Assembly: GCF_947648125.1 (NCBI RefSeq)
Contig: NZ_CANSMR010000016.1
Location: 124,001-188,000, forward strand
Length of the DNA: 64,000 nucleotides
Direction of reading: 5' to 3'
Source of the DNA: an uncultured Bradyrhizobium sp.
Lineage (GTDB): Bacteria > Pseudomonadota > Alphaproteobacteria > Rhizobiales > Xanthobacteraceae
Part shown: positions 16,136 through 23,924 of the stretch, in pieces
Position numbering within the stretch: the stretch's first letter is position 1
Layout: each line of letters opens with the position of its first letter
Notes under the pieces: generated by a model
The model's database searches: none
Seen by the model: only the letters and a program-made list of their open reading frames with translations
What the model was told of the DNA's origin: nothing
Position numbers and translations under genes: made by a program

Positions 16136-17668
16136 GTGTGGTTTTGGGCATGGTCGGCCCCAATAAAAGGGGGAAATACCATCAATACCCGGACGTTACG
16201 TGGGCGCCTGACCGATGCACGGTCGGTCTGGATCGCCACCATTGCCATTCCCCTCCTGCTGCTCGCGCCTGCCTTCTGGAACGGCTATCCGCTGCTCCAA
16301 TGGGATACCGGCGGCTATCTGGCGCGCTGGTACGAGGGCTATCTGGTGCCGAGCCGGTCGACGGTATTCGGCATCTACCTGCATATCGGCGAGACATCGG
16401 GCTTCTGGCTCAACCTCGGCATCCAGACCCTGGCAACGCTGTGGATCCTACAGCTGACCCTTCGCATGCTCGAGCTCGCCCGGCCGGTCCGGCTGATCGC
16501 GATCAGCCTCGCACTGATCGCCACCACCGCCCTGCCCTGGCTCGCCAGCATGCTGCTGACGGACATCTTTGCCGGCCTTGCGGTGCTCGCGCTCTACATC
16601 CTCGTCCTGCACGGCGAGCGGATTTCGACGCTCGAGAAGGCGGTGCTGTTCGGGTTCATCGCGTTTTCCGCCGCCACGCACAGCGCGACGCTCGCGGTGC
16701 TGCTCGGTCTATGCTGCGCCGGCTGGATGCTGCGTCCGTGGCTCGGCCGCCGCGTCCCGGTCGCGGGGCTCATGCAAGGCAGCCTGACCATCGTCACCGC
16801 CGCCGTGATGCTGCTGGCGGCCAACTTCGCGCTGTCGGGACAACTTGCCTGGACACCCGGCGGCTATGGCGTCGCCTTCGGCCGCATGCTGCAGGATGGC
16901 ATCGTCGCGCAATATCTGCGCGATCATTGCGCCAAGGAGAACCTGAAGCTCTGCCCTTATCGCGACGAGTTGCCGCCGACCGCCGACGACTTCCTGTGGG
17001 GTCACAGCATGTTCAACACGCTCGGCCGCTTTCAGGGACTGAATGACGAGATGGGCCGCATCGTGGTGCGCTCGCTCGCCGAATATCCGACATGGCAGGC
17101 CAGGGCGGCGCTGAAAGCGACCGCCGACCAGCTGATGGATGTCGCGACCGGCGAAGGCTCATCGGGCTGGATCCCGCATACCTACGGCATCATCGAGCGC
17201 TATATTCCCAAGCAGGTCGCGCCGATGCGCGCCGCGCGGCAACAACAATGGGCCCTCGACTTCACCGCGATCAATCGCATCCACGTGCCGGTCGCGCTGG
17301 CCTCGATGCTGCTGGTCGTGATCCTGTTCGGCCGCGGACTGTGGCAGCGGCGGCTCGACGATTTGACGCTGCTGGCGGGCACGGTGACTCTCGCTCTGCT
17401 CGGCAATGCCGCCGTCTGTGGCGTGATCTCGGGACCGCACGACCGCTATGGCGCACGCATGGTGTGGGTCGCGACCTTCGTGGTGTTGATCGCGGCGGCG
17501 CGCGCCTTCGCCAAGGACGATGCCGATGATGATGCCGACGAGCTATTGTCGTTGCGACAGGAAGTCGATGACGCCGGTCTTGTAGACCTTGTCACCGACC
17601 GCCCGCATGTGGTCGCGGTTCGGAATGTCGAGCACCTGCGAACCCGGAATGATCCGGCCGAGCGCTGA
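16136..17668 (+). CDS. Polytopic membrane protein, possible glycosyltransferase-like
   Basis: About 510 residues with roughly ten hydrophobic helices (for example IATIAIPLLLLAPAFW, LIAISLALIATTALPWLASM, VALASMLLVVILFG). An early periplasmic loop reads NGYPLLQWDTGGYLARWYEGY, which recalls the acidic loop of lipid-dependent glycosyltransferases, but the family cannot be fixed. The start is uncertain: GTG 16136 or ATG 16061. The last 126 bp overlap the convergent hydrolase gene, and the hydrophilic tail after FAKDDADDDADEL lies in the overlap. Confidence 0.75.
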   Translation: MWFWAWSAPIKGGNTINTRTLRGRLTDARSVWIATIAIPLLLLAPAFWNGYPLLQWDTGGYLARWYEGYLVPSRSTVFGIYLHIGETSGFWLNLGIQTLATLWILQLTLRMLELARPVRLIAISLALIATTALPWLASMLLTDIFAGLAVLALYILVLHGERISTLEKAVLFGFIAFSAATHSATLAVLLGLCCAGWMLRPWLGRRVPVAGLMQGSLTIVTAAVMLLAANFALSGQLAWTPGGYGVAFGRMLQDGIVAQYLRDHCAKENLKLCPYRDELPPTADDFLWGHSMFNTLGRFQGLNDEMGRIVVRSLAEYPTWQARAALKATADQLMDVATGEGSSGWIPHTYGIIERYIPKQVAPMRAARQQQWALDFTAINRIHVPVALASMLLVVILFGRGLWQRRLDDLTLLAGTVTLALLGNAAVCGVISGPHDRYGARMVWVATFVVLIAAARAFAKDDADDDADELLSLRQEVDDAGLVDLVTDRPHVVAVRNVEHLRTRNDPAER

Positions 17669-18295
17669 CGCCGAGCCTGCGATCTCATCGTTGGTGCCGA
17701 CCGCGATCAGGACCGGCACACCGATGCCGGCGGCCTCCTCGCGCGTCATCAGGCGGCGCGAGCCACGCAGGCAGGCGGCGAGCGCGCGGCGGTCGGAACG
17801 GGTCTGATCGGCGAAGGCGCGGAAGGTGCGGCCGACCGGATCGGTGACATCGTCGAGCGACGGCGCCTCCAGCGCCAGGGCGACGGCCTCGCCGGGGCCG
17901 CCGCCCTCGATCAGCCCGATGCCGATGCCACCGAGGATCGCCGAACGCACCCGCTCGGAATTCTCACGCGCCAGGATCGCCGTCATCCGCGAGCCCAGCG
18001 AATAGCCCATGATGTCGGCGCGCGCGATTCCGAGATGATCCATCAGCGCGATCACGTCGCTTGCCATGGTCGCGATCTCGTACTGCGCGGCATCGTAGAG
18101 CTTGGCGGATTCACCGTGGCCGCGATTGTCGAGCGCGATGACGCGCCGGCCGGCCTTGACGAGCTCCGACACCCAGGTCGGATAGATCCAGTTGACGTTC
18201 TTGCTCGACGCGAAGCCGTGCACGAGCACGATCGGCTCGCCCGCGCCTTCGTCGATATAGGCAATCTCAACATCGCCGTGGTGGAAACTCGGCAT
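17543..18295 (-). CDS. Alpha/beta-fold hydrolase
   Basis: 250 residues from ATG 18295. It has the oxyanion HGFASS (26-31), NRGHGES, nucleophile Ser99 in GYSLGS, and a C-terminal acid/base region ending IPNRDHMRAVGDKVY with the catalytic His. This is the typical layout of small esterases or lactonases. The open frame continues upstream of 18295 but that part has no hydrolase pattern. It overlaps the membrane protein gene tail to tail. Confidence 0.88.
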   Translation of the reverse strand: MPSFHHGDVEIAYIDEGAGEPIVLVHGFASSKNVNWIYPTWVSELVKAGRRVIALDNRGHGESAKLYDAAQYEIATMASDVIALMDHLGIARADIMGYSLGSRMTAILARENSERVRSAILGGIGIGLIEGGGPGEAVALALEAPSLDDVTDPVGRTFRAFADQTRSDRRALAACLRGSRRLMTREEAAGIGVPVLIAVGTNDEIAGSASALGRIIPGSQVLDIPNRDHMRAVGDKVYKTGVIDFLSQRQ

Positions 18296-18366
18296 CTTCG
18301 ATTCCGTTTTTTGGATTTGGATTTGGGATTTGCGATCGACCGGCGACCGCAAGCTTAGCGTGAAAC

Positions 18367-19500
18367 CTAGCCTTGGGCGGGCATACTCGCCAGCGCGGCC
18401 TGCGCGGTCATCTGCCGCTTCAGGCGCAGCGCCTTGCTGCGTCTGAGCCACCATGCCGTGGCTCGCTCGGTGGTGGCCTTGATCGACGACAGGAAGCCGA
18501 ACAGCGCGAGCAGCGCGCCGAACAGCCACATCGTGAGATTGAATGTGCCGGCCACGAGCAGCAGCGCGCCGCGGCCGAGCAGCTTGATGATCGCGCGGGT
18601 CTGGCCGCCCTTCACCTCGGCGATGCGGGCCGCGCGCGCGATCTCCTGCGGGTTCTCCGCGACCTTCAGCGTGTCCCGCGCGGCACGAACCCCGGCCGCC
18701 TCGCCGATGCGCCCGACGTCCTTGGCGACGCGCACCAGCGCACCGGCCTTCTCGGCGCGGAACGCCGCGCGGATCGCGGTTGCGGTTTCCGCCGGCCGCA
18801 GCACCGAGCCGGATGCGACCGCATCACGGAGCGCCGGCTGATCGACCACCTCGCGGGTCGAGCGCCCGGCCCATTCGATCATCCCCTCGCTCAGCCGTCC
18901 GGCCTTGCGCGTATCCTTGACCAGCGTCAGTCCGGCGCGCAGCGGCGCGGCGCCGCCGACCGACACATAGGTGGCCGCAGTCACGGCGAGCCCGGCGGCG
19001 GCAAGGCCAAGCACCAGTCGGTCAGTGTCCTCGCCCATCACGAGGTGCTTACCCTCGCGCACGACGTCCCTGACGTCACCGAACACGAACAGATCGCCCG
19101 CGACGGTGCCGGACAGGCTCGCGACATCGTCGGCATTGCCGGTCACGAGGCCGGTGGCAAATCCCTTGGCGAAATGCGTGGTGGACGACTGCTCGGCACG
19201 CGCATCGTCGACACGCTTTGTGAGTTCATCACCGAGCGCGATGTTCTTCTCGCTTGCGAGCGCGACAAAGCTGGTCGCAAGATCGGCATCGCCGGAGGCG
19301 AGTGCCGCCTCGATATTGTCCGATATCAACGCCGGGTTGTTGCGCAGGACGGAATTGAGCCTGAGGTCGGCGAGTGCAGCCGGATCGTTCCGCGCTGACA
19401 GCACCGTTCCGGCGTCCCGGGCGTGTGGCCAAATGGCCGCGCCCACGGCAGCGCTCGCTGCCAGGCCGGCCACCGCAAAACTGAGGCGCACCCCGTTCAT
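18367..19500 (-). CDS. Large membrane-associated hypothetical protein
   Basis: 377 residues. A hydrophobic N-terminal segment (LSFAVAGLAASAAVGAAIW, 5-23) could be a signal anchor. Further hydrophobic stretches occur at about 160-190 (LVLGLAAAGLAVTAATYVSVGGAAPL) and near the C-terminus (GALLLVAGTFNLTMWLFGALLALFGFL, about 310-337), followed by a basic tail. The charged middle is alanine-rich and helical. No recognised domain. It is 71 bp upstream of the hydrolase gene start on the same strand, and may be cotranscribed with it. Confidence 0.78.
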   Translation of the reverse strand: MNGVRLSFAVAGLAASAAVGAAIWPHARDAGTVLSARNDPAALADLRLNSVLRNNPALISDNIEAALASGDADLATSFVALASEKNIALGDELTKRVDDARAEQSSTTHFAKGFATGLVTGNADDVASLSGTVAGDLFVFGDVRDVVREGKHLVMGEDTDRLVLGLAAAGLAVTAATYVSVGGAAPLRAGLTLVKDTRKAGRLSEGMIEWAGRSTREVVDQPALRDAVASGSVLRPAETATAIRAAFRAEKAGALVRVAKDVGRIGEAAGVRAARDTLKVAENPQEIARAARIAEVKGGQTRAIIKLLGRGALLLVAGTFNLTMWLFGALLALFGFLSSIKATTERATAWWLRRSKALRLKRQMTAQAALASMPAQG

Positions 19501-19683
19501 TCCGCTAAAAACCTCTAGTTTTATTCGCCTTGTTCAGTTCGCTTGGAAATGGTGTGCCGTTTTTGCGACACAACGGCTCCGACCAAAGAAGGGCTTCTCT
19601 GGGACGACAAGATTGTGTCGAATTTGCATGAGCAAATGAGCCATCGGGGCTCTAGGAATCAACTGTTCCCGCCAGTATGGTGC

Positions 19684-19703
19684 GCGGCATTTCGCGATGC
19701 CGC
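19684..19703 (+). promoter_or_regulatory. Hairpin in the leader of the zinc-finger gene
   Basis: GCGGCAT (19684-19690) and ATGCCGC (19697-19703) form a perfect seven-pair stem around TTCGCG, about 45 bp ahead of the start at 19749. It may be a leader RNA structure or chance in GC-rich DNA. Confidence 0.3.
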
Positions 19704-19748
19704 ATGCTGTTGATTGCGTCTGCCCATCGTTGCCACCAAGGTGAGAAT

Positions 19749-19994
19749 ATGTCCGACCACGTCGTCCCGCACTTCCATAACGATGCCGGTGTCACGGTGA
19801 TCGAGATCGGGTCGCAGGAGTTCATGTGCGTGGGCGCCAACCCTCCGTTCGACCATCCGCACGTGTTCCTCGACCTCGGCAACGACAGCGAGATCATCTG
19901 CCCGTATTGCTCGACGCTCTATCGCTTCGCGTCCGACCTCGCTGCCGGCGAAGCGCGGCCGCCGGAATGCGTGCTGAAAGACAAGGTCGCCTGA
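19749..19994 (+). CDS. Zinc-finger domain (zf-CHCC) protein
   Basis: 81 residues from ATG 19749; a longer in-frame reading from 19677 has a non-coding look. Candidate zinc ligands are Cys27 (MCVGANPPFDHPHVFLDLG), His36 or His38, and Cys51 and Cys54 in IICPYCSTLYRF. This is the zf-CHCC family related to the NDUFS6 complex I accessory subunit and found as a small conserved protein in alphaproteobacteria. It lies seven bases upstream of the monooxygenase gene, so they form an operon. Confidence 0.88.
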   Translation: MSDHVVPHFHNDAGVTVIEIGSQEFMCVGANPPFDHPHVFLDLGNDSEIICPYCSTLYRFASDLAAGEARPPECVLKDKVA

Positions 19995-20001
19995 CCGCTC
20001 C

Positions 20002-21204
20002 GTGGCGCTGACGCGAACCGTCATCGTTGCCGGCGCCGGGATCGGAGGACTGACGGCGTCGCTGACCCTGGCGGCACAGGGCTTTCGCGTCGTCGTGCTG
20101 GAAAAGGCCGAGCGGCTCGAGGAAGCCGGCGCCGGCATCCAGCTCTCTCCCAATGCCAGCCGCATCCTGGTCGGACTCGGACTCAAGGAACCGCTGGCGC
20201 GGCGTGCGGTCACGCCGGAATCCGTCAACATCCTGAGCGCGCGGGCCGGTGGCGAGATCGCGCGGATGCCGCTCGGGCAGGCCGCCGAGTTCCGCGCCGG
20301 TGCCCCCTATTGGGTGATCCACCGCGCCGATCTGCAGGCCGCGTTGCAGGCCGCCGTCAACGACCATCCCGATATCGATCTGCGGCTCGGCTGCCAGTTC
20401 GAGGACGTGACCAAGCACGCCAAGGGGCTGACGGTGGTGCAGCGCCGCGGCAACGCACGGCAGGAGGAATTGGCGGTTGCGCTGATCGGCGCGGACGGCA
20501 TCTGGTCGTCGGTCCGCGGACATTTGTTTCCGGATGTACAACCGCAATTCTCCGGCCTGATCGCCTGGCGCGGCACGCTGGACGCGACCGCCCTGCCGCG
20601 TGAATACACCGCGCCGCGCGTACAGCTGTGGATGGGGCCGGACGCACACCTCGTGGCCTATCCGATCTCGGCCGGACGGCAGGTCAACGTGGTCGCGATC
20701 GTGTCGGGCACCTGGAACCGGCCGGGCTGGAGCGCGCCCGGCGACGTCAACGAGATCAAGGGCGCGTTCGCCACCGCGCGCTGGCCCGCCACGGCGCGGA
20801 TGCTGATCGGCGCGGTCGACGGCTGGCGCAAATGGGCGCTGTTCACCCTGCCCGACATCGGCCGCTGGAGCGAAGGCGCGGTGACGCTGCTCGGCGACGC
20901 CGCGCATGCGATGCTGCCGTTTGCCGCGCAAGGCGCCGGCATGGCGATCGAGGATGCGGCCGTGCTCGCCAAGGCCCTGGCCGACTGCACCGGCGAAAAC
21001 ACCGCAGGCATTCCCACCGCGTTGAAGCGCTACGCCAAGATGCGGCGCGGGCGCGTCCTGAAGGTGCAGCGGATGGCGCGGCAGCAGGGCCGCATCTATC
21101 ATTTGAGCGGCCCCCTGGCGATCGCGCGCGACCTCGCGATCCGCACCATCGGTCCGCAGCGCATGCTGGCGCGGCAGGACTGGATCTACGACTGGCGCGC
21201 CTGA
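20002..21204 (+). CDS. FAD-dependent aromatic-ring-type monooxygenase (salicylate hydroxylase-like)
   Basis: 400 residues from GTG 20002. GAGIGG (11-16) and VLEKAERL give the dinucleotide-binding fold, and GDAAHAMLPFAAQGAGMAIEDA near residue 300 is the class A flavoprotein hydroxylase signature (GD motif). Such enzymes use NAD(P)H and oxygen to hydroxylate aromatic or related rings. Unlike ubiquinone hydroxylases, the neighbourhood gives no pathway hint except the zinc-finger gene seven bases upstream. Confidence 0.93.
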   Translation: MALTRTVIVAGAGIGGLTASLTLAAQGFRVVVLEKAERLEEAGAGIQLSPNASRILVGLGLKEPLARRAVTPESVNILSARAGGEIARMPLGQAAEFRAGAPYWVIHRADLQAALQAAVNDHPDIDLRLGCQFEDVTKHAKGLTVVQRRGNARQEELAVALIGADGIWSSVRGHLFPDVQPQFSGLIAWRGTLDATALPREYTAPRVQLWMGPDAHLVAYPISAGRQVNVVAIVSGTWNRPGWSAPGDVNEIKGAFATARWPATARMLIGAVDGWRKWALFTLPDIGRWSEGAVTLLGDAAHAMLPFAAQGAGMAIEDAAVLAKALADCTGENTAGIPTALKRYAKMRRGRVLKVQRMARQQGRIYHLSGPLAIARDLAIRTIGPQRMLARQDWIYDWRA

Positions 21205-21256
21205 GCCGAGCGCGCCGGCGCGCGCACACAGCAACGGTTGTTCTGGAAACGTTGAC

Positions 21257-21691
21257 CTAGTGAACGAGGCCTCGCGGCGCGCGCGGGCCCTTTGCACCCG
21301 GCGCAGGCGCCGCAGGTGCGGCCGCCGCAGGAGTGTCCGGCGGGCTCTCATGGCACTTGTTGGCGCGCCAGGCCTGATCCGCCAGCCTCTGCTGGGCGTG
21401 GATCGAGATCAGCTCATTGCGATAGACCATCTCGGAGACCACGGTACCACCGACGCCGGTCTCCGCCTTGGCCATCAACTTTTCCTGATCCGTCGCGCGG
21501 GTTGCGAGATTCTTGCGCTCGGTCTCGAGCTGCTTGCAATCATACAAATCGTATTTGGCGGGATCGGCGAAGGCCGACGGCACGCTGTCGCCGATCTGCG
21601 CGCAGCCGGAAACGCCCGCAGCCGAGGCGAGCAGCGCAACGATGGCTGCCGCGCGCGACAGATTTGGGCGGCGTGGAAGACGAACAGACAT
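21257..21691 (-). CDS. Lipoprotein
   Basis: 144 residues with a signal peptide ending in the lipobox VSGC (Cys30), so it should be lipid-anchored. The mature part (YDLYDCKQLETERKNLATRA) is helical and charged, then YRNELISIHAQQRLADQAW, and a Pro/Ala-rich tail. This is a widespread small lipoprotein type in Bradyrhizobium-like genomes without a known role. It converges with the monooxygenase gene. Confidence 0.85.
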   Translation of the reverse strand: MSVRLPRRPNLSRAAAIVALLASAAGVSGCAQIGDSVPSAFADPAKYDLYDCKQLETERKNLATRATDQEKLMAKAETGVGGTVVSEMVYRNELISIHAQQRLADQAWRANKCHESPPDTPAAAAPAAPAPGAKGPRAPRGLVH

Positions 21692-21890
21692 TCAGCTTTC
21701 TTAGTCCGACAGGGTTGAGATTGCCTAAAGCAGCCGCCGGTGTCCGGATTGAGGCTCAATCGCGGCGGCGCGCCGCTTATCCCAATGCTCGGCCGCCGAA
21801 GCAAATGGAATTGAATGCCGCAGGTTAAGCCCTTGAAAAGCGCGCCTGGTAGCAGCGGATAGCGCAGCGCGGGGCTAAGCCAAGGCGCCG

Positions 21891-22133
21891 ACGAGATGGG
21901 TCGCGGAATTCTATCGCGGACGGCACACTTATCTCGGCATCGACACGATTGCGTTTTCGACGATCGAAAGCGCAGAGCTGCTGCGCAGCGTGCTGCCAGG
22001 TTTCGCCGGAGGCTTCCTGCGCCTCTATCCGATCATCCCGTCCTCGATCTACCCGCTCGCTGAGACGAAGGCGGCCTACGCCGCCGTGATCGGATCATCG
22101 CGCAACTGCGTCGTACTGCGACCGGGAGCCTGA
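21891..22133 (+). pseudogene. Remnant: C-terminal end of a quinone oxidoreductase-like MDR dehydrogenase
   Basis: Reading from 21891 gives 80 residues to TGA 22131-22133: AEFYRGRHTYLGIDT, ESAELLRSVLPGFAGG, LYPIIPSSIYPLAE and AYAAVIGSSRNCVVLRP. This is the end of a zinc-type or quinone oxidoreductase (MDR) protein, which is normally 320-340 residues long. The frame is closed by TAA at 21876, no start codon fits, and the Rossmann core is absent. It is probably a decayed copy with only its 3' end left. Confidence 0.6.
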
Positions 22134-22277
22134 TCCACGCACACGGAAAATAGCGGCTTGAGGTCGGCCAGCCATCAGGCCGGCCTCATCATTCCCGCTC
22201 GGCGTTCATCGCGGTCTTGACGCGCTGAACAGGCATCGCTTGAGCCCGATCGGGGAGCTCGATCACGGACGGCTGCG

Positions 22278-23059
22278 TTACTTCTGCTTGTCGCCGACGC
22301 CCTTGGCGGCCTGCTCGATGACCTTTGCCACGGCCTCCGGCTTCGAGACGTACACGGCGTGGCTGCCGGCCTGATCGACGGTCTTGGCACCGGCGCGCTT
22401 GGCCATCATCCGCTGCGCGTCGACCGGGATCATCTTGTCGTTGGTCGCCACCAGATACCAGCTCGGCTTGCTCTTCCAGGCCGGCACGGACGCCTCGCCA
22501 TTCAAGGCGGCGACACCCCAGGGGACCTGCGAGTCAGCCATGAATGCCGCGACATCGGGCTTCACATCGGCCGCGAACGCGGCGGCGAACTTCGCGTGAT
22601 CGAGCGACAGGAAGCCGTCCTTCGGCGGCAGGATCGGCGGCACCGGCGCGCCGGGAGCAGGATTGGCGATCAGCTTGCCGACCGATTCACCCTGGTCGGG
22701 CGCGAACGCTGTGATGTAGACCAGCCCCGCGACCTTCGGATCGGTGCCCGCTTCGGTGACGACGACGCCACCATAGGAATGACCGACCAGAATGACATTG
22801 CCGTCGGCGGCGGCGATGGCGCGCTTGGTGACGGCAACGTCGTCGGCCAGGGAGGCGGTCGGGTTCTGGACGATGCTGACCTTGTAGCCGTCCCTCTTCA
22901 GGATCTTGTAGACGCCTTCCCATCCCGAACCGTCGACGAAACCGCCGTGGACGAGGACGATCGACTTGACCGGGACGGACTGAGCCTGGGCCGCGGGGAT
23001 CGTGGCGGTGGCGAGGCCCAGCGACGCGCGGCGGCGAGCAATTTAGTGACAACAGACAT
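22278..23059 (-). pseudogene. Secreted alpha/beta hydrolase, frameshifted in the signal peptide
   Basis: The ATG at 23059 starts MSVVTKLLAAA, but that frame soon leaves the hydrolase frame. The hydrolase frame reads LGLATATIPAAQAQS, IVLVHGGFVDGSGWEG, nucleophile GHSYGG, and later VATNDKMIPVDAQ and catalytic His in GSHAVYVS, up to stop 22278. Removing two bases (a duplicated CG in the run near 23025-23030) joins the halves into a perfect signal peptide and a hydrolase of about 259 residues. The 782-bp length is 3n+2, as expected. No ATG, GTG or TTG occurs in the hydrolase frame before 22643. Either a recent pseudogene or a sequencing error. Confidence 0.8.
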
Positions 23060-23079
23060 TGTAGTTCTCCTGGATGTTT

Positions 23080-23106
23080 ATTTCGCGATAATCTTTATCG
23101 CGATAA
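23080..23106. promoter_or_regulatory. MarR-type operator, copy 1 (with a partial third half)
   Basis: TTATCGCGATAA (23095-23106) is a perfect palindrome and is extended to TTATCGCGATAATTAT. Just before it, TTTCGCGATAA (23081-23091) is a near copy. It lies close to the start of the hydrolase gene. Confidence 0.7.
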
Positions 23107-23147
23107 TTATCGTATAGTCGACCTCGATTTGCTTGTCCAGATATTTT

Positions 23148-23163
23148 TTATCGCGATAATTAT
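23148..23163. promoter_or_regulatory. MarR-type operator, copy 2
   Basis: TTATCGCGATAATTAT repeats the 16-bp sequence of copy 1 exactly, 53 bp further on (about five helical turns, so on the same face of DNA). It is 44 bp from the MarR gene start. Likely a joint autoregulation and divergent control region. Confidence 0.72.
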
Positions 23164-23206
23164 TTTTGTGATATGTTGGGCAAATCACATCGAAAGGGCC
23201 CCTCCC

Positions 23207-23653
23207 ATGCCAGATCCGGGACCAATTCCGCTGGATAGCCAGCTTTGCTTCTCGCTTTACGGCACGACCATTGCGATCAACCGTGCCTACAAGCCCCTGC
23301 TCGACGGCCTCGGCATCACCTATCCGCAATACCTCGTTCTCAGCGTGCTCTGGGAAAAGGACGGACAGATGATTTCCGCAATCGCCGACCGGCTCGCCCT
23401 CGAACCCAGCACCATCACGCCGCTGGTCAAGCGACTCGAAAGCGCCGGCTTTGTCGTACGCCGACGCAGCGAACAGGACGAACGGCAGGTCGGAGTCCAC
23501 CTGACCGACAGCGGCAAGGCGATGCAATCGCGCACCGGCTGTCTGACCGATACCTTGCTCGAGCGGTCCGGCCTGACGGTCGACGAACTCATCTCACTCA
23601 ACAAGCGCGTCCAGGCGCTTCGCAACGCGTTGACGAATTCAGGAAGGGGCTAG
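23207..23653 (+). CDS. OhrR/MarR-family redox-type regulator
   Basis: 148 residues from ATG 23207. The N-terminal stretch DSQLCFSLYGTT carries Cys14 at the position of the peroxide-sensing cysteine of OhrR proteins (QLCFALY). A winged helix follows (ISAIADRLALEPSTITPLVKRLESAGFVVRRRSEQDERQVGVHLT). OhrR represses organic hydroperoxide defence genes until its cysteine is oxidised. Here the divergent target is the secreted hydrolase instead of an ohr gene. Duplicate operators sit between them. Confidence 0.9.
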   Translation: MPDPGPIPLDSQLCFSLYGTTIAINRAYKPLLDGLGITYPQYLVLSVLWEKDGQMISAIADRLALEPSTITPLVKRLESAGFVVRRRSEQDERQVGVHLTDSGKAMQSRTGCLTDTLLERSGLTVDELISLNKRVQALRNALTNSGRG

Positions 23654-23818
23654 CGGACAAGCCGCGCTATTATCCCGGCGTTTGCCCGGCTGACGACGAA
23701 GAGCTAGAAGATGCGCCCGCCGGGTTTTGTCCGGAACAGAACGAAACCAGATTTGGAAAACCGCCGAGGGATTTTGGAAAACTTCTCGGTCTAGATTGCG
23801 AAAATTCAATAGAATCAT

Positions 23819-23905
23819 GCGGACGTGGCGGAACTGGTAGACGCAAGGGACTTAAAATCCCTCGACGGCAACGTCATGTGGGTTCGAGTCCCACCGCCCG
23901 CACCA
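23819..23905 (+). tRNA. tRNA-Leu (anticodon TAA)
   Basis: An 87-base gene with encoded CCA (23903-23905). The anticodon loop CTTAAAA (23851-23857) has anticodon TAA. D-loop GGTAG, a long variable arm and the T-loop GGTTCGAGTCC are present. The acceptor stem GCGGACG/CGCCCGC contains an A5-C68 mismatch where the usual form in relatives has G5-C68. Confidence 0.93.
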
Positions 23906-23924
23906 AGCCTGTTGCGCACCGCTG

